DNA of 64,000 bases from Ectobius pallidus (Eukaryota; Arthropoda; Insecta; Blattodea; Ectobiidae). The DNA lies in NCBI GenBank assembly GCA_964059195.1, contig CAXKWD010000001.1, positions 218,000,484-218,064,483 of the forward strand. Reading direction: 5' to 3'. The position numbers and the translations under genes were made by a program. Positions 63,167 to 64,000 of this stretch are shown piece by piece. How positions within the stretch are numbered: position 1 is the first letter of the stretch; every line of letters begins with the position of its first letter. The notes beneath the pieces are model-generated. The model worked only from the letters and a program-made list of their open reading frames with translations, was not told the DNA's origin and did not search any database.

Positions 63167-63169
63167 GTG

Positions 63170-64000
63170 AGTTATGTGCATGATAATATACAATTTATTC
63201 AGCCAATCTTAACATACAGTTCAGTCCTTCGTTTTTTTCATGTGGCCTTAGTTATTGGAAATGAGTTTATATATACAGTTCACACCGCTTATTGTGATCG
63301 CTTTGGGATGCAGCTATTCTGATAATACAGTAAAACCTGTCTTAAAGACCACCCCTCTTTAGCAACCACCTCCTTTAAAGACCAATTTTTCTAGGAACTG
63401 ACAGTAAAATCCATAAGGCCAATGTTATTTGTACCCCTATTAAACACCCACCCCTCTCCCCGACCAACGACCAGAGTTTCATTTTTGTTAAACTTCTCTA
63501 TAATGACCAAAATCGTAAAAAATATTTACTCAAATGGTAGGCATTAATCAGCATTTGAACAGAAATACTGATTGGGCACTGCAAGAGATCTCTTACAGCA
63601 CTTTTACAAGAGTGATGGACAGAAATGTGAATATGATTGAACAATGCTTTGGACTGTTTTCCCTTTTGCGTTCTGGGAAATACCTTACAGTAGACAGTGT
63701 ACAAGTACCGTACAGCGCACGGCGTGAACAGGACACATTCCAATCTCCTACCTCTGACCTGCTTGTTTCAATACACATAAGAATTCATGCCTTTATTATA
63801 TACATGATCACAGTGACTCGGAGGGGTAATTTTATTTCTTATGAAAACGTTTATTCAATGGACATGAGGGGGTTTCTGAAATTCTTGATTCTAAGAAACG
63901 TGCTGGATGAGTCCCTTTCATTGTCCTCCAAGCGAAATGTAATGTATGGAAAATAGATGTGTCTTTTTTTTCCTGGAGAACATTACCCCGGTATACTGTA
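63170..64000. other. SA intron 13 with a possible Tigger-type end
   Basis: CAGTAAAACCTGTCTTAAAG at 63329-63348, followed by ACCACCCCTCTTTAGCAACC, resembles the inverted end of pogo/Tigger transposons; the partner end is not in the window. A related GTGATC-GCTT...GATAATA block occurs at 6878-6916. The open frame at 63534-63956 has no recognisable domain. Confidence 0.4.

Noticed and set aside
63534..63956. 140-residue open frame in the last SA intron
   Set aside because: No recognisable domain, no matching acceptor that keeps the SA frame, and similarity to the SA family is absent.

Overview
This window looks like nuclear DNA of an insect, probably one with a large, transposon-rich genome (a polyneopteran such as a cockroach, termite or stick insect would fit, but the species cannot be fixed from sequence alone). 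Signs are: AT-rich DNA, spliced genes with multi-kilobase introns, and dense layers of DNA transposons (mariner/Tc1, hAT, P element, Helitron), non-LTR retrotransposons, tRNA-derived SINEs and Penelope-like elements (PLEs). There are no bacterial operons and no CRISPR.

Host genes. (1) Bases 1-5928 hold the last two coding exons (1887-1955 and 5622-5928) of an unrecognised basic protein on the + strand. (2) From about 10.75 kb to beyond the right end lies one large + strand gene, a cohesin subunit of the SA/STAG (stromalin) family. I place 13 coding exons from the ATG at 13221 to 63166. Every exon joins in frame to the next (2281 coding bases, about 760 codons), and the order follows SA1/SA2: N-terminal helices, STAG domain, SCD, then HEAT repeats. 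The C-terminal third lies outside the window. A probable promoter (E-box plus NRF1-like site) and a non-coding first exon lie at 10752-10943.

Mobile layer. Introns and the intergenic space are nearly all mobile DNA, often nested: an outer element at 37701-41162 holds a 2.7-kb hAT transposon with a perfect 8-bp target duplication and a small hAT MITE. A Helitron at 18620-25235 is split by a 5.8-kb P element, itself split by a LINE and by a cluster of tRNA-like units.

Most interesting signal. At least ten short stretches, mostly inside inverted repeats or at the 3' ends of PLE GIY-YIG endonuclease ORFs, carry a hammerhead ribozyme-like core: CTGANGA, a stem-loop, GAAA, then a tiny palindromic helix III. 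In four PLE copies the endonuclease reading frame ends inside or just after the ribozyme, so one stretch of DNA is both C-terminus and catalytic RNA. Other unusual points are a 280-bp tandem triplication that copies the 3' half of an SA exon with its splice donor, and a hAT transposase broken by only one in-frame TGA.
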